Of a stretch of 64,000 bases of DNA, positions 1 to 10,789 are shown in pieces (position 1 is the first letter of the stretch; every line of letters begins with the position of its first letter). Source of the DNA: Chrysemys picta bellii. Taxonomy: Eukaryota > Chordata > Testudines > Emydidae. A program made the position numbers and the translations under genes. The notes below the pieces were generated by a model that had not been told where the DNA came from, searched no databases, and saw only the letters and a program-made list of their open reading frames with translations. The stretch is taken from the NCBI RefSeq assembly GCF_011386835.1, contig NC_088792.1:45498882-45562881 (forward strand), written 5' to 3'.

Positions 1-2
1 TT

Positions 3-985
3 GACAATGACACGGTGCTCATTGCACACAATAAAGAGGAGTTTCTGCAATTTTGCAATAGCTTTGTTCTAGCTTGTGATCAATGTACATTAACAATCAG
101 TCAAAAGAAGTCCATGATTTCAGTAGAAGGTGTGTTGACTGTACCAATATTTTTAATAGCTAGCACCATGCTAGAAGTTGTGCTCAAATTCTGCTATCTA
201 TGAGCAATGGTGTAAAACAAGCTTGTCATCTAGAAATAAGTTAATTCTCTCATCAGAAAGGCAGCTACCAGTTTGACCAACTGACCAAGTGCCTTTAGGA
301 TAACAGGAAACTAACATTGAACACCAACAAGTGGGTCTACCAGATGTGCATTCTGAGCATGTTGCTGTATGGTGGCAAGACTGGACCACCTACAGCAGGC
401 ATAAGAGAAAGCTAAACACCTTCCACACTCACTGGCTTTGCCATATTTTAAATATGAATTGGGGATCAAAGTTCCTGATACCAAAAGCAAAACTGAGAAA
501 GCAAAATTGCCAGGTCTAATCAGACATCTCCATTGGCCTGGTCATCTACACTGAATAGACAATGGATATATTGCAAAGGATCTTCTGTACAGACAATTTG
601 TGGATGCTGCAAGGTCATTGGGCTGACCTAGGCTCAGGTTCAACAATGTTTGCAAGAGGGATCTGAACACATTCAACATCAACCCGACAAGCTGGGAAGA
701 TGCAGCTAGCAATAGGTCACACTGGAAAGCTTAATTGTGCCAGGAAGTCAAAGAGGCTAAAGAGTGGAAAGTGAAGAGAACAAAGAGAAAATGCACAAGG
801 CCTCAAGCGCTAGTAGCATGCAGGCTTCATCTCTGACCCTCCCCTTATGTCTACATTATCTGTGGCAAAGACTGTTGCTCAAGAATTTGACTTTTTATAT
901 ACTTGCAGTGCTTCAGCATGATACACAGTAATTGAACTGCTTTGGTGCTTACACCATCATCTTTCGAGATGGACTATAGATACCT
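3..985 (+). pseudogene. LINE reverse transcriptase C-terminal remnant
   Basis: The window opens inside a decayed non-LTR retrotransposon ORF. Frame 3 gives DNDTVLIAHNKEEF followed by LTISQKKS, the pattern just after the F-A-D-D catalytic box of jockey/CR1-like reverse transcriptases. About 130 codons later, in a shifted frame, come HWLCHILNMNWGSK, then WPGHLH, DLLYRQF, KRDLNTFNINPTSWEDA and near 857-890 ICGKDCCSRI. This is the usual order of the RT thumb, a GH(L/V)xRMDD-type region, the W-E-x-L/A segment and a C-terminal cysteine finger. Stops and frameshifts are numerous, so it is dead. The 5' part lies outside the window, and the tail fades near 985. The exact clade is uncertain. Confidence 0.75.
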
Positions 986-1301
986 AAACATTAGCTTCTT
1001 TCCGAGAAAGGTTTTGCTAAGTATATTGAGTGAAAATGATATGGGCTGTCAACTAATTGCAGTTAACTCATGCCATTAACTCAAAAAAATTTATTGTGGT
1101 TAATATCACTGTTAAACAATACAATACCAATGAATTTATTAAATATTTTGGGTGTTTTTCTACATTTTCAAATATATTGATTTCAATTATAACACAGAAT
1201 ACAAATGCAACTTACAAATGCAGGTTTTTTGTTACATAACTGCACTCAAAAACAAAACAATGTAAAACTTTAGAGCCTACAAGTCCACTCAGTCCTACTT
1301 C

Positions 1302-1500
1302 TTGTTCAGCCAATTGCTAAGAAAAACAAGTTTGTTTACAGGAGATAATGCTGCCCACTTCTTAATTACAGTGTCATCTGAATGTGAGAAGAGGCGTTCT
1401 CATGGCACTGTTATAGCTGGCGTCACAAGATATTTATGTGCCAGATGCGCTAAAGATTCATATGCCTCTTCATGCTTCAATCATCATTCCGGAGGACATG
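1302..1500 (-). pseudogene. hAT transposase C-terminal (dimerisation) fragment
   Basis: The reverse complement of this stretch reads SLAHLAHKYLVTPAITVP, then ERLFSHS, KKWAALSP and LVFLSNWLNK. This is the characteristic hAT C-terminal dimerisation region (A-x-K-Y-L-x-x-P-A-T-x-x-x-x-E-R-x-F-S followed by R/W-x-x-L-x-x-x-x-x-x-L-V/F-L-x-x-N). A stop replaces the residue before ERLFS, so the fragment is not functional. A plus-strand open frame over the same bases is only a shadow of this one. Confidence 0.75.
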
Positions 1501-1529
1501 CTTCCATGCTGATGATGCTTGTTTAAAAA

Positions 1530-1882
1530 AAAATGCATTAATTAAATTTGTGACTGAACTCCTTGGGGAAGAATTGTATGTCTCCTGCTCCATGGTTTTA
1601 CCTGCATTCTGCCATATATTTCATGTTATAGCAGTCTTGGATGATGACCCAGCACATGTTGTTCATTTTAAGAACATTTTCACTGCAAATTTGACAAAAT
1701 GCAAAGAAGATACCAATGTGAAATTTCTAAAGATAGCTACAGCACTCGACCCAAGATTTACGAATCTGAAGTGCTTTGCAAAGGACGGGGTGTGGATCAT
1801 GCTTTCAGAAGACTTCAAAGAGCAACACTCTGATGCGGAAACTACAGAACCCAAACCCCCACTCTTTTCAATAGGAAAATAG
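1530..1882 (+). pseudogene. hAT (ZBED-like) transposase internal fragment
   Basis: The plus frame contains KFVTELLGEELYVSCSMVLP, then DDDPAHVVHFKNIF, KIATALDPRFTNLKC and EQHSDAETTEP. The A-T-x-L-D-P-R-F-K/T-x-L motif is diagnostic of hAT transposases and the domesticated ZBED family. The frame ends at a stop after SIGK, where the canonical protein would continue towards its C-terminal domain. That missing C-terminal part is instead found inverted, just upstream on the other strand. I see no N-terminal BED finger or insertion domain, so this is about a quarter of a full transposase. Confidence 0.75.
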
Positions 1883-1890
1883 TCAGTTTA

Positions 1891-2929
1891 TAAAAAATTC
1901 ACATTAAGAAGAGCGGCGAGTGAAATCATGCCATATAAAGCTGCACACGTTTTCAAATGAGATTTGAAACAGGGACACAGCCTTTGGATTTCACACAGTT
2001 TTAGTTAGAGGTTAGAAGTGACTTTTATCGTCAAAGAGACAAAATGAGTAACCAACGTTATTTGACAAACTTCTATTGGTGGAAGAGACAAGCTGTAGAG
2101 CTGCATGGAGTTCTCCTTCAGGCCTGGGACCAACAGAGCTGCAACACTTATCACACTAATTAATAAAAATGTAACAATGGCAACGTTCTCCTTGTGTATA
2201 TAGGAATAAACCAACTGAATGGCTTTGCAGGGGGGCTTGTTTCAGTGTACTCTGTGAAGCACAATAGACACTGGTATGTAGTGAACCAGATAACCTCTAG
2301 ATATATTGTACTGAATCTCTCACACACAAAGAAAAGCCAAAAAATAAATCACAGCTCTTATTTTTAGTTTAATCTTACACATTGTTTCTTTATAAAAAAG
2401 ACCCTTACCACACACCAGTCATAAAGCAGCATCTAGGGATATGTTAGTTTGCTCTGAAGTGATGAATGGCTATTTCATAGGAAGGCTGATTTGAGGTCCA
2501 GTAATCAATACAACAAGCACTAAGGTATGGTTCAGACAGCCACTCTGGCTCTTATCAGAGCTCGCAGACTATGATAACACAAAAACAATGATATCAGAGT
2601 AATAGCTGGCTGCCTCATCTTTCTTTAGTAGTGAATGCTGTCCTTCATCAGTGTCTCCACCTCATCAAGTGGTCATTTTAAGACTATGGTGGTAAGTACT
2701 CATCTTGTCTTTTACTTAAAGTGTACTGCAACAATTTTTTCTTAAAAGGATTTGCAGGAACAGAGCAAGAGGGATAAACTGTAGAACCCAATCTACTGAA
2801 ATTGCTTCGAAATGGTTTAATACTACAGTGGCATCAAAGAAGTGGACTTTAAAATATTTCCTCCTGAGAACAAAGGGAAAAAATAGATGTAGCCAGAAGC
2901 CAAGGATAAACATAAGTGTTTTTTCAGTT
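1891..2929. other. Mostly unique sequence with one repeat-like block
   Basis: No gene is recognisable. Around 2015-2155 the sequence (ACTTCTATTGGTGGAAGAGA, then CAGGCCTGGGACCAACAGAG) resembles a common reptile interspersed repeat whose consensus reads roughly 'accaacttctgttggtgaaagagacaag ... cagg(t)ctgggaccaacacggct'. This is from memory. The rest is AT-rich and shows nothing distinctive. Confidence 0.45.
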
Positions 2930-2940
2930 TCCCCACCTTT

Positions 2941-3035
2941 CAAACAGGGATAACACTGCGCCCCTACCTTTGTAAAGTGCTTGGAGATCTACAGCTGGAA
3001 AAGTATGTATAAAAGCTATATTGTTATTATTAAGT
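2941..3035 (+). repeat. Old LINE/SINE 3' tail
   Basis: The segment CTACCTTTGTAAAGTGCTTGG ... AGATCTACAGCTG ... TAAAAGCTATATTGTTATTATTA has the shape of the conserved 3' tail shared by several ancient vertebrate L2/CORE-type elements (TTTGTAAAGCGCTTTGAGAT ... GCTATATAA followed by ATT repeats). Only the tail is visible. Confidence 0.5.
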
Positions 3036-3790
3036 ATATTCTAAAAAGTGAAAGGCAACTGATGCTGTAAAACAAAGATATCTTCATAATAGAAAATTAC
3101 ACACAGCACTAAGAGAAGGACAAAAATCTAATTCAAAATAATGAAGGATTGTTCATTTTCCCCCTCTAGAGTTTCAGCATTCATGCAGCACAACCCTATT
3201 CCGTCCCCACACACAATCACTGACAGTTTTCCCCTTCCCACAGTTGCTTCCATCCTCTCCACAAAATCCCTGAAGCTTCCCCGGCCCAAATGCAGCTTCT
3301 CTACTTTGGCCAGCGGCCTGACCAGACAGCTCACTGCCCCGCCATAAAGTCACCATTAGAAGTCATGAGCCTGGTTTTGCCTTGATCGGCACGTTCTGTG
3401 TTTATTTAATATGATGAATGTGAAGATTCTATTCTATTTTCAGGTTCACCTTTCGCACTTGAACAATAGCCCTTGGTTTGTTTGTTCTGGAGAAACTGCT
3501 TATTTACAGATGGGGACACGCACCAGTAGAACAGTGCTTAGCAAAATGTGAGTCTAGGGCTATACTTATAAAGCCTCAGCTCATGCCAGGGATGTGGGTC
3601 TGGAGGAACCCACATGGTAGCAGGCCCAGAGGCATTCTGGTTGAGGAAGAAAACTCTGGTTGAGGGGGTTTATTCTCCCCTGTACCTCTCAGCTCTGCCA
3701 GTCAGTACACAATAGAAGTGGGGTTGTGAGCCTGTCCTCACACTGCCCTACCCCCTTTATTTACACTAGTGGCAGAGCTAGACTCACACA
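3036..3790. other. Unique intergenic sequence
   Basis: No supported gene or repeat. Short frames near 3141-3356 are overlapping on both strands, have no homology I recognise and no flanking splice signals. Confidence 0.4.
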
Positions 3791-3798
3791 GTCTTTGT

Positions 3799-4573
3799 TA
3801 GGGTTACCATATTTTGAGCCTCCAAAAGGAGGACACTCCACGGGGCCCCGCCCCAACTCCGCCCCTTCCCCAAAGTCCCCGCCCCAACTCCGCCCCCTCC
3901 CCTGCTTCCCGCGAATATTTGATTCGCGGGAAGCCTGAAGCAGGTAAGGGGGGGGGGGAGGAGGTGCGTCTCCAGCCTGGGTCGGCCCGCCCAGCACTGC
4001 CAGCCCCCGGGCCCCCGGCCGAGCACCCCCGGCCCGGCCGACCGCCGGCCCCCGAGCCCCCGGCCCGGCCTGGCCCGGCCGACCGCCCGCCGGCCCCCGA
4101 GCCCCCGGCCGACCACCGGCCGACCGCCGGCCCCCGGCCCGGCCGACCGCCGGCCCCCGAGCCGCCGGCTCCCGAGCCCCCGAGCCCCCGGCCCCCGAGC
4201 CGCCGGCCCCCGAGCCGCCGGCCCCCGAGCCCCCGAGCCCCTGGCCCGGCCCGGCCAACCGCCGGCCCCCGAGCCGCCGGCCTCCGAGCCCCCGAGCCGG
4301 CCGACCGCCGGCCCCCAAGCCGCCGGCCCCCGAGCCCCCGAGCCGCTGGCCCCCGAGCTGCCAGCCCCCGAGCCCCTGAGCCGGCCAACCGCCGGCCCCC
4401 GAGCCGCCGGCCCCTGAGCCCCCGAGCCGCCGGCCCCCGAGCCGGCCGACCGCCGGCCCGCATGTCCCGAATTTCCCGGACATGTCCGGCTTTTTGGGAT
4501 TTCCCCCCGGACAGGGATTTGGAGCCCAAAAAGCCAGACATGTCCGGGAAAATCCGGACGTATGGTAACCCTA
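3799..4573. mobile_element. Non-autonomous hAT transposon with GC-rich core
   Basis: The ends are TAGGGTTACCATA and its exact complement TATGGTAACCCTA, flanked by a perfect 8-bp duplication GTCTTTGT (3791-3798 and 4574-4581). This is the hAT signature. Subterminal regions contain hairpins built on CCCGGACATGTCCGG. The core is a GC-rich minisatellite. A second family member lies at 24249-25054. The overlapping open frames of 240-298 codons inside it, in several frames on both strands, are proline/arginine/glycine low-complexity by-products, not proteins. Confidence 0.9.
3985..4462. repeat. GC-rich minisatellite (GAGCCGCCGGCCCCC)
   Basis: Irregular tandem variants of GAGCC[GC]CCGGCCCCC and GGCCGACCGCCGGCC run for about 480 bp within the hAT element. 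The C-rich plus strand and G-rich minus strand would be prone to replication slippage and G-quadruplex formation. Every frame stays open here because TA-containing stop codons are absent, which explains the long spurious ORFs. Confidence 0.9.
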
Positions 4574-4581
4574 GTCTTTGT

Positions 4582-4992
4582 GCTCTTTAGTAGACTTGCA
4601 GCATGCTCCTGTACAAGGCTGCCAGAGATGGGCCTAAGGCTCCTTGCATCCTCCCTCCTTCTACAGGGCCACCCAGCCAACAGGGTAGGGCTGACAGCAA
4701 AGCAAAGGTCCTGTCATGCTGCTGCACTGCACCACCAACACAGGTACATGGAGACTCATGTTGGGATCTCTGAATAGTCAGCAAATCTATGGGCAGCACT
4801 TGCAGAAGTGATTCCCTGTCCTCTTCTACCTGCCAGGTGGATCTGACTGCAGATCTAGATATGTCATTGTGTTTCAGATCCACACATCCCAGCACATGGT
4901 AACAAACAGCCTGACTTTGGATTAGCTATCTTAAATATGTTTTGTTACCTGGTGCCTTTTCGTGATCCCAAACAGACTGTTCTCTTTAGTTA
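4582..4992. other. Unique sequence, no gene seen
   Basis: Short overlapping frames on both strands only. Nothing recognisable. Confidence 0.4.
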
Positions 4993-4997
4993 CCTCC

Positions 4998-5458
4998 TGT
5001 CAGGAATCAGAGCCTGGAGCAGAGCGAGGGCAGCCTCATCAGTGTAACTGGCCTGCAGCAGCTGCCTATTTAGCCACGCCACCTGACTGGCTGCAGAGGC
5101 CAACCGGCTAGCTCTGAAGCCAGCAGCAGCTCACTGGCTTCTCAACACTCCTGCCCACTATTTCACCTGCTACCTTGTTCCTGCTGCTCCTGCCTTGCCT
5201 CTGTCCTGCCCCCGCCTTGAAGCCCTTCTTGTCTGCTACCCTGCTCACTCCAATTCCTGGCTTCTGGTTTTGACCTTTGGCTCTGGCTCCTGACTACAGA
5301 TTCCAGTTCAACCTTGGGCTGTGGTACCCAGTTTCTGCCTTCCGGTTTGACCCTTGGCTTTGGCTCCAGACAACTGATTACAGCTCTAACCCCAGCCACT
5401 AGGCCTGTTGCCCACTCTGGCCATAAGGCTAGACTACCCTCATCCCAGTCAGCTGACA
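4998..5458. mobile_element. Solo LTR (gypsy-like), 461 bp
   Basis: Begins TGTCAGGAATC and ends CAGCTGACA, giving TGTCA/TGACA inverted ends. It is flanked by a perfect 5-bp duplication CCTCC (4993-4997 and 5459-5463). No internal coding region is attached, so this is a solo LTR left by recombination. The C/T-rich interior (CCTGCTGCTCCTGCC-type) resembles turtle gypsy LTRs, a family assignment made from memory. Confidence 0.8.
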
Positions 5459-5463
5459 CCTCC

Positions 5464-5940
5464 CTTCCCTAGGTGTATAGAGATTATATCATTTTTCTTG
5501 ACACAAATAGACTCTGTGGCGCAGTTATATGTGTGATTAAATAACAGGGTTTGAAATAGTCCAGTACCAGGTGTAGTTATGGATCATGATACTAAATAGA
5601 AGGCCGAACCTAGCCAAATACCAAAACAGGCAAATATCACAGATTAGTGCAAGGTTGTCCACTGAAACCATATCATTGATACATAACACTTTTGTCCAAT
5701 AGGACACACAACAACAGCATAACTAGTCTGCTTTCGTCAAACAAAAATAGAATTTATCCTATGGCTATTCCTATCACGTTTCGTAAACAAATATACAGGG
5801 TTTGTATTACCATCAAACATTGCCCAAAAGGATAAATCTGTGACTCCAAAAATATAAACTAATGGTCACCGAAGGGCACTTCAGAACTATACAAGCCACA
5901 TACCCAAGCATAAAGGTAACAGGAACTTCCTATTTTTGAT
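5464..5940. other. Unique AT-rich sequence
   Basis: No gene or repeat that I can support. Confidence 0.4.
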
Positions 5941-5945
5941 TATGT

Positions 5946-6970
5946 TGTCATGTAAATTTAGACACTGGTAAAGCAGGTGCCAGCTCTTGCCAAGGCTGTA
6001 GGTGTCTGCTGAGCACTGACGAATTCATAGCTGGAAACCAGAGCAGCTCACCTCTATGTTAGTATTGTTCAAGAGAGATGTTAGACTTGTAAGGATGTGT
6101 TTAGTCTCTATAAAATGCTTGGAAATTGAGGCATGCATTAATCTCACTTGTAATGTCTATTCCATGCTACAAGGTAAATACAAATTTGTTTCGTAATTGT
6201 AAAAATGCCTGCTCTGAACTTGTGAACTCAGATGGGAAGAGTTGGCTCTCCCCAGCCATCCAGGAGGTCTAGCAAAATTAATTGGGCCATTACAGGACTA
6301 AAGTTTTGTTAATTGCCCCATGGACCCATAGAGAAGTAGGTGCAGAAGGCCTTGTCCCATCAGTTTGAATGCTGGAGAAGGGAAATCAAAATGGCTAATG
6401 TGTAGATTTTTCATCTCTTTGCTGTTTGGACTCCCACAAGGGCTGGAGCTAAGAAACAGAAAGCAGAGATACCCAAGGTCAACCTGTTTTAAGCCCTAAA
6501 AAGACATTCAATGCTGACAGATTACTACATCTCTATCACTTTTTCGGATCACAGACAAACTCATTTGTGTATATATGCTTTCTTGCTTGCACCTGTAAAT
6601 AACTCTCATATTACTTTTTCTTAGTTAATAAACCTTTAGTTTATTACAGGAGTAGCTACAGGCAGTGTCTTTGGTGTGACATCTAAGGCACAAATTGATC
6701 TGGGATAAGTGACTGGTCTTTTGGGACTGGAAGCAACCTGAATATTTTGTGATTTTTGTTGTAAGTGACCATTTATCACTGAGTCCAGCTTGCCTGGGTG
6801 GCAAGATAGGCTGGAGAGCCCAAGGGGACTGTCTGTGACTCCCTGGTAAGACTGTTACAGTGATCTAGGAATTCACGTTTGTTACTGGGTTGGTGAAATC
6901 TAATCTAAGTTTGTAGTATCTGCCCTGAGGTTGGCGCACTCGGTGGTGAGCTACTCCAGACAGCGTGACA
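5946..6970 (+). mobile_element. Probable solo LTR, ~1.0 kb
   Basis: Begins TGTCATGTAAATT and ends GACAGCGTGACA. The flanking 5-mers TATGT and TAAGT differ at one base, so the duplication is imperfect. An AATAAA at 6627-6632 followed by a CA-rich stretch sits where an R/U5 boundary would be. A diverged relative in the same orientation occurs at about 24030-24248, sharing GAGCACTGACRAATKCATAG and GGAAACCAG blocks. I judge it an endogenous-retrovirus or gypsy LTR. No internal genes adjoin it. Confidence 0.6.
6627..6632 (+). promoter_or_regulatory. AATAAA polyadenylation signal in LTR
   Basis: Canonical hexamer in TTAGTTAATAAACCTTTAG, about two-thirds into the LTR, consistent with retroviral-type 3' end processing. 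Confidence 0.5.
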
Positions 6971-6975
6971 TAAGT

Positions 6976-9900
6976 ATTCCCCACACATGCTGTCAGACAA
7001 TGGTTCGCAGACCAACAAGCTCAGTCAGCACTGCAATGAAGCATAAATATGTCATTGATGATCCACTAATTTTCATCTGTGTCGCTGGATGTTGTCTATA
7101 TTGAAAGGTGACTCTTCAGACTTAGAGTCCTGATGTGAAGAACTTTGGTATTTTGTACTGTAGTTCAGAATGAGACATGTAGAAGCTCAAGTGAATATTT
7201 TACAAGCTGCCAACCCAATTTTGTGGGACCTTGGATGATATCTAACTACCCTCCAGGGAGTGTCTTCAATTAGTTTGCTCTACTTGATTGCTAAAGTTTA
7301 ACATATGGTAAATCTATATGAGTCTCCACACCCGTAACTATCAAACTGTCTGTTTCCTTGCTAGCTGCAGAGGCTGTTAAAATCTTTTGCACAGGACAAT
7401 TTTCACAAATTAAAAGACAATAGAATTTGTATAGGGCTGCTAAAGTAAATCCTGCTTTGGCCAGGCCATGCTACCTGTTTGAGATCCATTGAGGCAATGT
7501 GGCTAAACTGCACAAGTTCCAGCAATCTCCATCTGTATCACAGAGGCATCTGAGAAACCACTTTTTACATTTCTAGTGAGAGATGTCGATTTATTTGCTG
7601 CTTAGAGTGTCTCACATCTGCCCATAAATCCCACCTTCTCACGGAAGGATAGAGCCAGTTAGGACAGTGCAATAGAAACAGTGCCTTAGACAATGTACTT
7701 CAAGTAAATATTCTGTACTTATGGGGAAAGTCAACTAAGCTGCAACTAAGGATCTGCTGCTGTTTCTAGTTGCACAAACTGCAGTTTCTCAATTTCCAAG
7801 ATTTTAAAGGTTCCTTTCTCTTGATCCACTGCACTTCCGCTGAAATGAACTGTTCATTTATGGCAATATTTTGCGTGGCAGATTTCTAATACTATGTTCT
7901 TCTTGGGCTGGATCCAAAGCCTGTTGAAGTCAATGAAAGTGGCACCTATATATGGGAAAGGGAGCAGAATAGCAGATCTAAAGAGCGCATTTTGCGTTCA
8001 AATTTTATCCAGGTTCAGAAATAGTTGCCTCATTTGGTACTTGTAAAATTGCCTTGAATAGCCTGAGAGGTAGAATTAAATATTTAACATTCTTACACTT
8101 ATTGTAGCTTTTAAAAAAAAACTAACACCAAAACTATTACTTCTTTACTCCTTGGTTGGCAGCAACAAAGCAAATGAATTAAGTGGGAGGGTGGAAAGCA
8201 ATTCAGTAAAATGAGAAAGGTTTTAATCTTCTCAAATTGATCCTTTGATGTGGATAATTTTCAGGAGTGGGACCTTTTGTAGAGTAAAGGATCATGTGAA
8301 GTTTTATCCTTAGAGTAATCAAACTTCGGTGAATCTTTTGAAGGAGAGAAAGTGTTAATAACAGCAAAGAGTGCAAAGCTGTTAGATCTGGAGGGCCAAG
8401 GTCTCCAGTGTATTGAAATAAGCAATGTGTGTCTGCAAATTGAAGCAAGGTAAAGGCAAACATTCCTAATGTACATTTCTTTAAGAGAAGATAAAGAGCA
8501 TTGAATCAATAAATCACTGAAAAGATTGTTATTTTGTACAAGCTGAAGGTCGGCGCAGGTCATTCCCACTAACGCAAACAGATCTTGTTAATTTAATCCA
8601 ACAGATTTGGCAGAGAAACTAAACAGGAATTTAATCAGCAGCAGAAGGTGGTGAACATTTCTGAAAATTGAACGATCATTGTGCCAGACAGTAAACATCA
8701 TTATAGCGGGGTGGGAAAAGGAAAGGAAAAGTATCCCCCCTTTCATGCTCTTCATTAACTTAATCAAGCTCATAATAAATGATTAAAAACAAACTGTCTC
8801 CAGAAAAACACAAAACAATACATACAGGAGCAGCAAGGCAATAAATTAGGGCAACATTTATGCCAGCACTAAAATGCTCTCTTTACTATCCATTTCTTTT
8901 CTATTTTGCAGTTCTTTCCTTAAATCTGTCTCGCTGCAAAATGTAGGATCAGATGCATAATGTAATATTGCTATAACCCATGCTAGAAAGACATCAATTC
9001 GCTTTTTAACTTTTCTCAAGCCACAAAAAAAGGTGACAAATCAGATGCTTCCAGATGCTGACTAGCAAGTCAATGCCTTGATTGCTACAGCAATTGCCCC
9101 AGAAGGAAATCTGGGATTTGAAGGGAAAGTGGTTGTTCAACACACTAGCTTTTTTGTTTTGGTTTGTTTATTTACAACACTGAAACTGCCACAAACCAAC
9201 AGTGTTCTCATAATCTCTATCCCCGAAATGCTACTCCACAGACACTTCTACATTTTTTTCTTTCCTGTCCCACAAACCGAGTGAGGTATATTAAAAATTG
9301 CCAGTTTGTTGTGACATCATTTGTCAGAGAGGTGAAATTTGAGACTTTTATTGTAGGGAAAAAGACATATGGAACAATGTTCAACTCACGTATTCTAGGA
9401 AGAGTTAAAGTCCAACTGTTCAGCATCTCCCATGTATATTTTTGATGGCAGATCCTCTCTGTGGTGAGAGATTAAATTATCTATCCATTAAATGGCATTT
9501 CAGAAGTTGCTGAATTTACATTTGATACTAACCCAGTTCCAAATTGCCTACAGTGCTTTGGTCAAAACATTAATCTGACACATTAGAAAACAGACTATTT
9601 TTAGTCTGTAGAAGCAGAGAGCCTGCCCTTTGCTACATTAGTGGATCAGCACACATTTAGGTGGTTTTGTTGTAGTTATTATTTAGGTGAAAGCACTACC
9701 TTATAATACTTTTCCTGAATCCTTCAATAATGAGCTCAGGCACTAGCTGAAATCTTAAGATTTTCCCCTCAATTACAATAAAGAGTGAAATTAGTAAAAG
9801 AAACCAAAGAAGAACAGTGTCAAACGTGTTCACTTGCTTTTGTAGGGTGAACAATTACCATAAACTGCAAATGTACACATCTGGACTAATCCTACATTCC

Positions 9901-10029
9901 TTGAACTCACACGCCCACTGACTAAAGATCAGCATGAGCAATGCAGTTCTATAGGTTGCAACTCAAGTGCTTTCCTAGTTCAAGTTTATATGTGTTTCCA
10001 TGAAGAAATGGTTAAGCCAGAGCCGAAAG
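6976..10029. other. Unique sequence, no gene seen
   Basis: About 3 kb of AT-rich sequence with only short scattered frames. The segment 7900-7965 (GGGCTGGATCCAAAGCCTGTTGAAGTCAATG) looks like half of a common amniote palindromic repeat whose other half is gone. No splice-site-flanked exon or LINE motif was recognised. Confidence 0.4.
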
Positions 10030-10780
10030 GAAAGGAAACATTCTGAAATTGTTATGGAGTGGAGTAGAAAGAGTGTTATCACCACCATATGCATAATCTG
10101 TTTTTCCCCAAATACAGAACAGTAATATTTATTTAACACTTATGACCTTTCTGCATTATTATTGATAATTCTACCATTTCTATCTAGTAATGAACTAATA
10201 TAATTATTATGATTCTTTTTTTCCTAATATATTTTAAAGACTCTTTACTCCTTAGCTCTGCTGACTATTGATTTATTCCCAATTATCATTCACATTTTTC
10301 TGATTAAATTCTTCCTCACAGCTGATTTGGCTCATAATGGTTTTCAGCTTTCAGCTTAAAGCACCAATTATATCCTGTTTATTACTGGTCCAGATTTTAG
10401 TCTGTTTCCACATTATAAATATGATCATGTCATGATCACTTGTACCTAGTGCTTCATTTGTGCCAGGGCTTGCCAGGGCTGACTCCTGGCACCTCTGGGC
10501 TTGCCGTGAAAGTAGTTATGAAAGTAAAAAAATTGCTTGAGCCACGGCATCTAATTACTTGAACTCTTTCATTACAAATTAAGCTCTGTTTGTAACTAAG
10601 GTACCACTAACTTTTAGTTCTGTTAAGACAAGGTCTAATATAGAATTCCCACATGTTAGTTCCTAACTTTTTGAGTTAAGAAACTGTCATCTGTAACATT
10701 TAAAAATTCCCAGGATGTTTTAGTACTGGCAGTGGAGACCTCCAGCATATGTCACTCAAATTGAAGGAGGCATAAATATA
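10030..10780 (-). pseudogene. CR1-like LINE, endonuclease/RT junction, interrupted
   Basis: Read on the minus strand, the pieces are FNLSDICWR (endonuclease D-F-N box), then NSILDLVLTELKVSGTL, SDHDMIIF, and further on SLLDRNGRIINNNAE and VLNKYYCSVFGEK. This is the C-terminal half of an AP endonuclease followed by the linker into the RT domain of CR1-type LINEs. The same order is present in the better-preserved copy at 53 kb. Frameshifts and stops occur throughout. A foreign ~140-bp element (10450-10590) splits it between the LDLVLT and SDHD motifs. Confidence 0.75.
10450..10590. mobile_element. Short MITE inserted in the minus-strand LINE
   Basis: Ends GTGCTTCATTTGTGCC and ATTACAAATTAAGCTC are imperfect inverted repeats. 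The sequence (GGGCTTGCCAGGGCTGACTCC) interrupts an otherwise continuous LINE alignment, which defines the insertion independently of its ends. The target-site duplication is not clear, so the superfamily (probably hAT) is a guess. Confidence 0.55.
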
Positions 10781-10789
10781 CGATGAAGC

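Larger units (their letters stand above)
1053..1890. mobile_element. Rearranged (fold-back) hAT transposon remnant
   Basis: The left part (about 1053-1500) carries the 3' end of a hAT transposase on the minus strand. The right part (about 1500-1885) carries the internal portion of the same kind of transposase on the plus strand. The two halves meet head to head near 1490-1530. The outer left sequence, with its runs of the GTTAA/TTAAC type, resembles the subterminal AT-rich region of this family. The right side stops abruptly near 1885 without a matching terminus. No target-site duplication was found, so the outer limits are approximate. Confidence 0.65.

Noticed and set aside
3761..4680. Open frames of 240-298 codons on both strands
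   Set aside because: They lie within the GC-rich minisatellite of a hAT MITE. All frames are open simultaneously and encode only G/A/R/P repeats.
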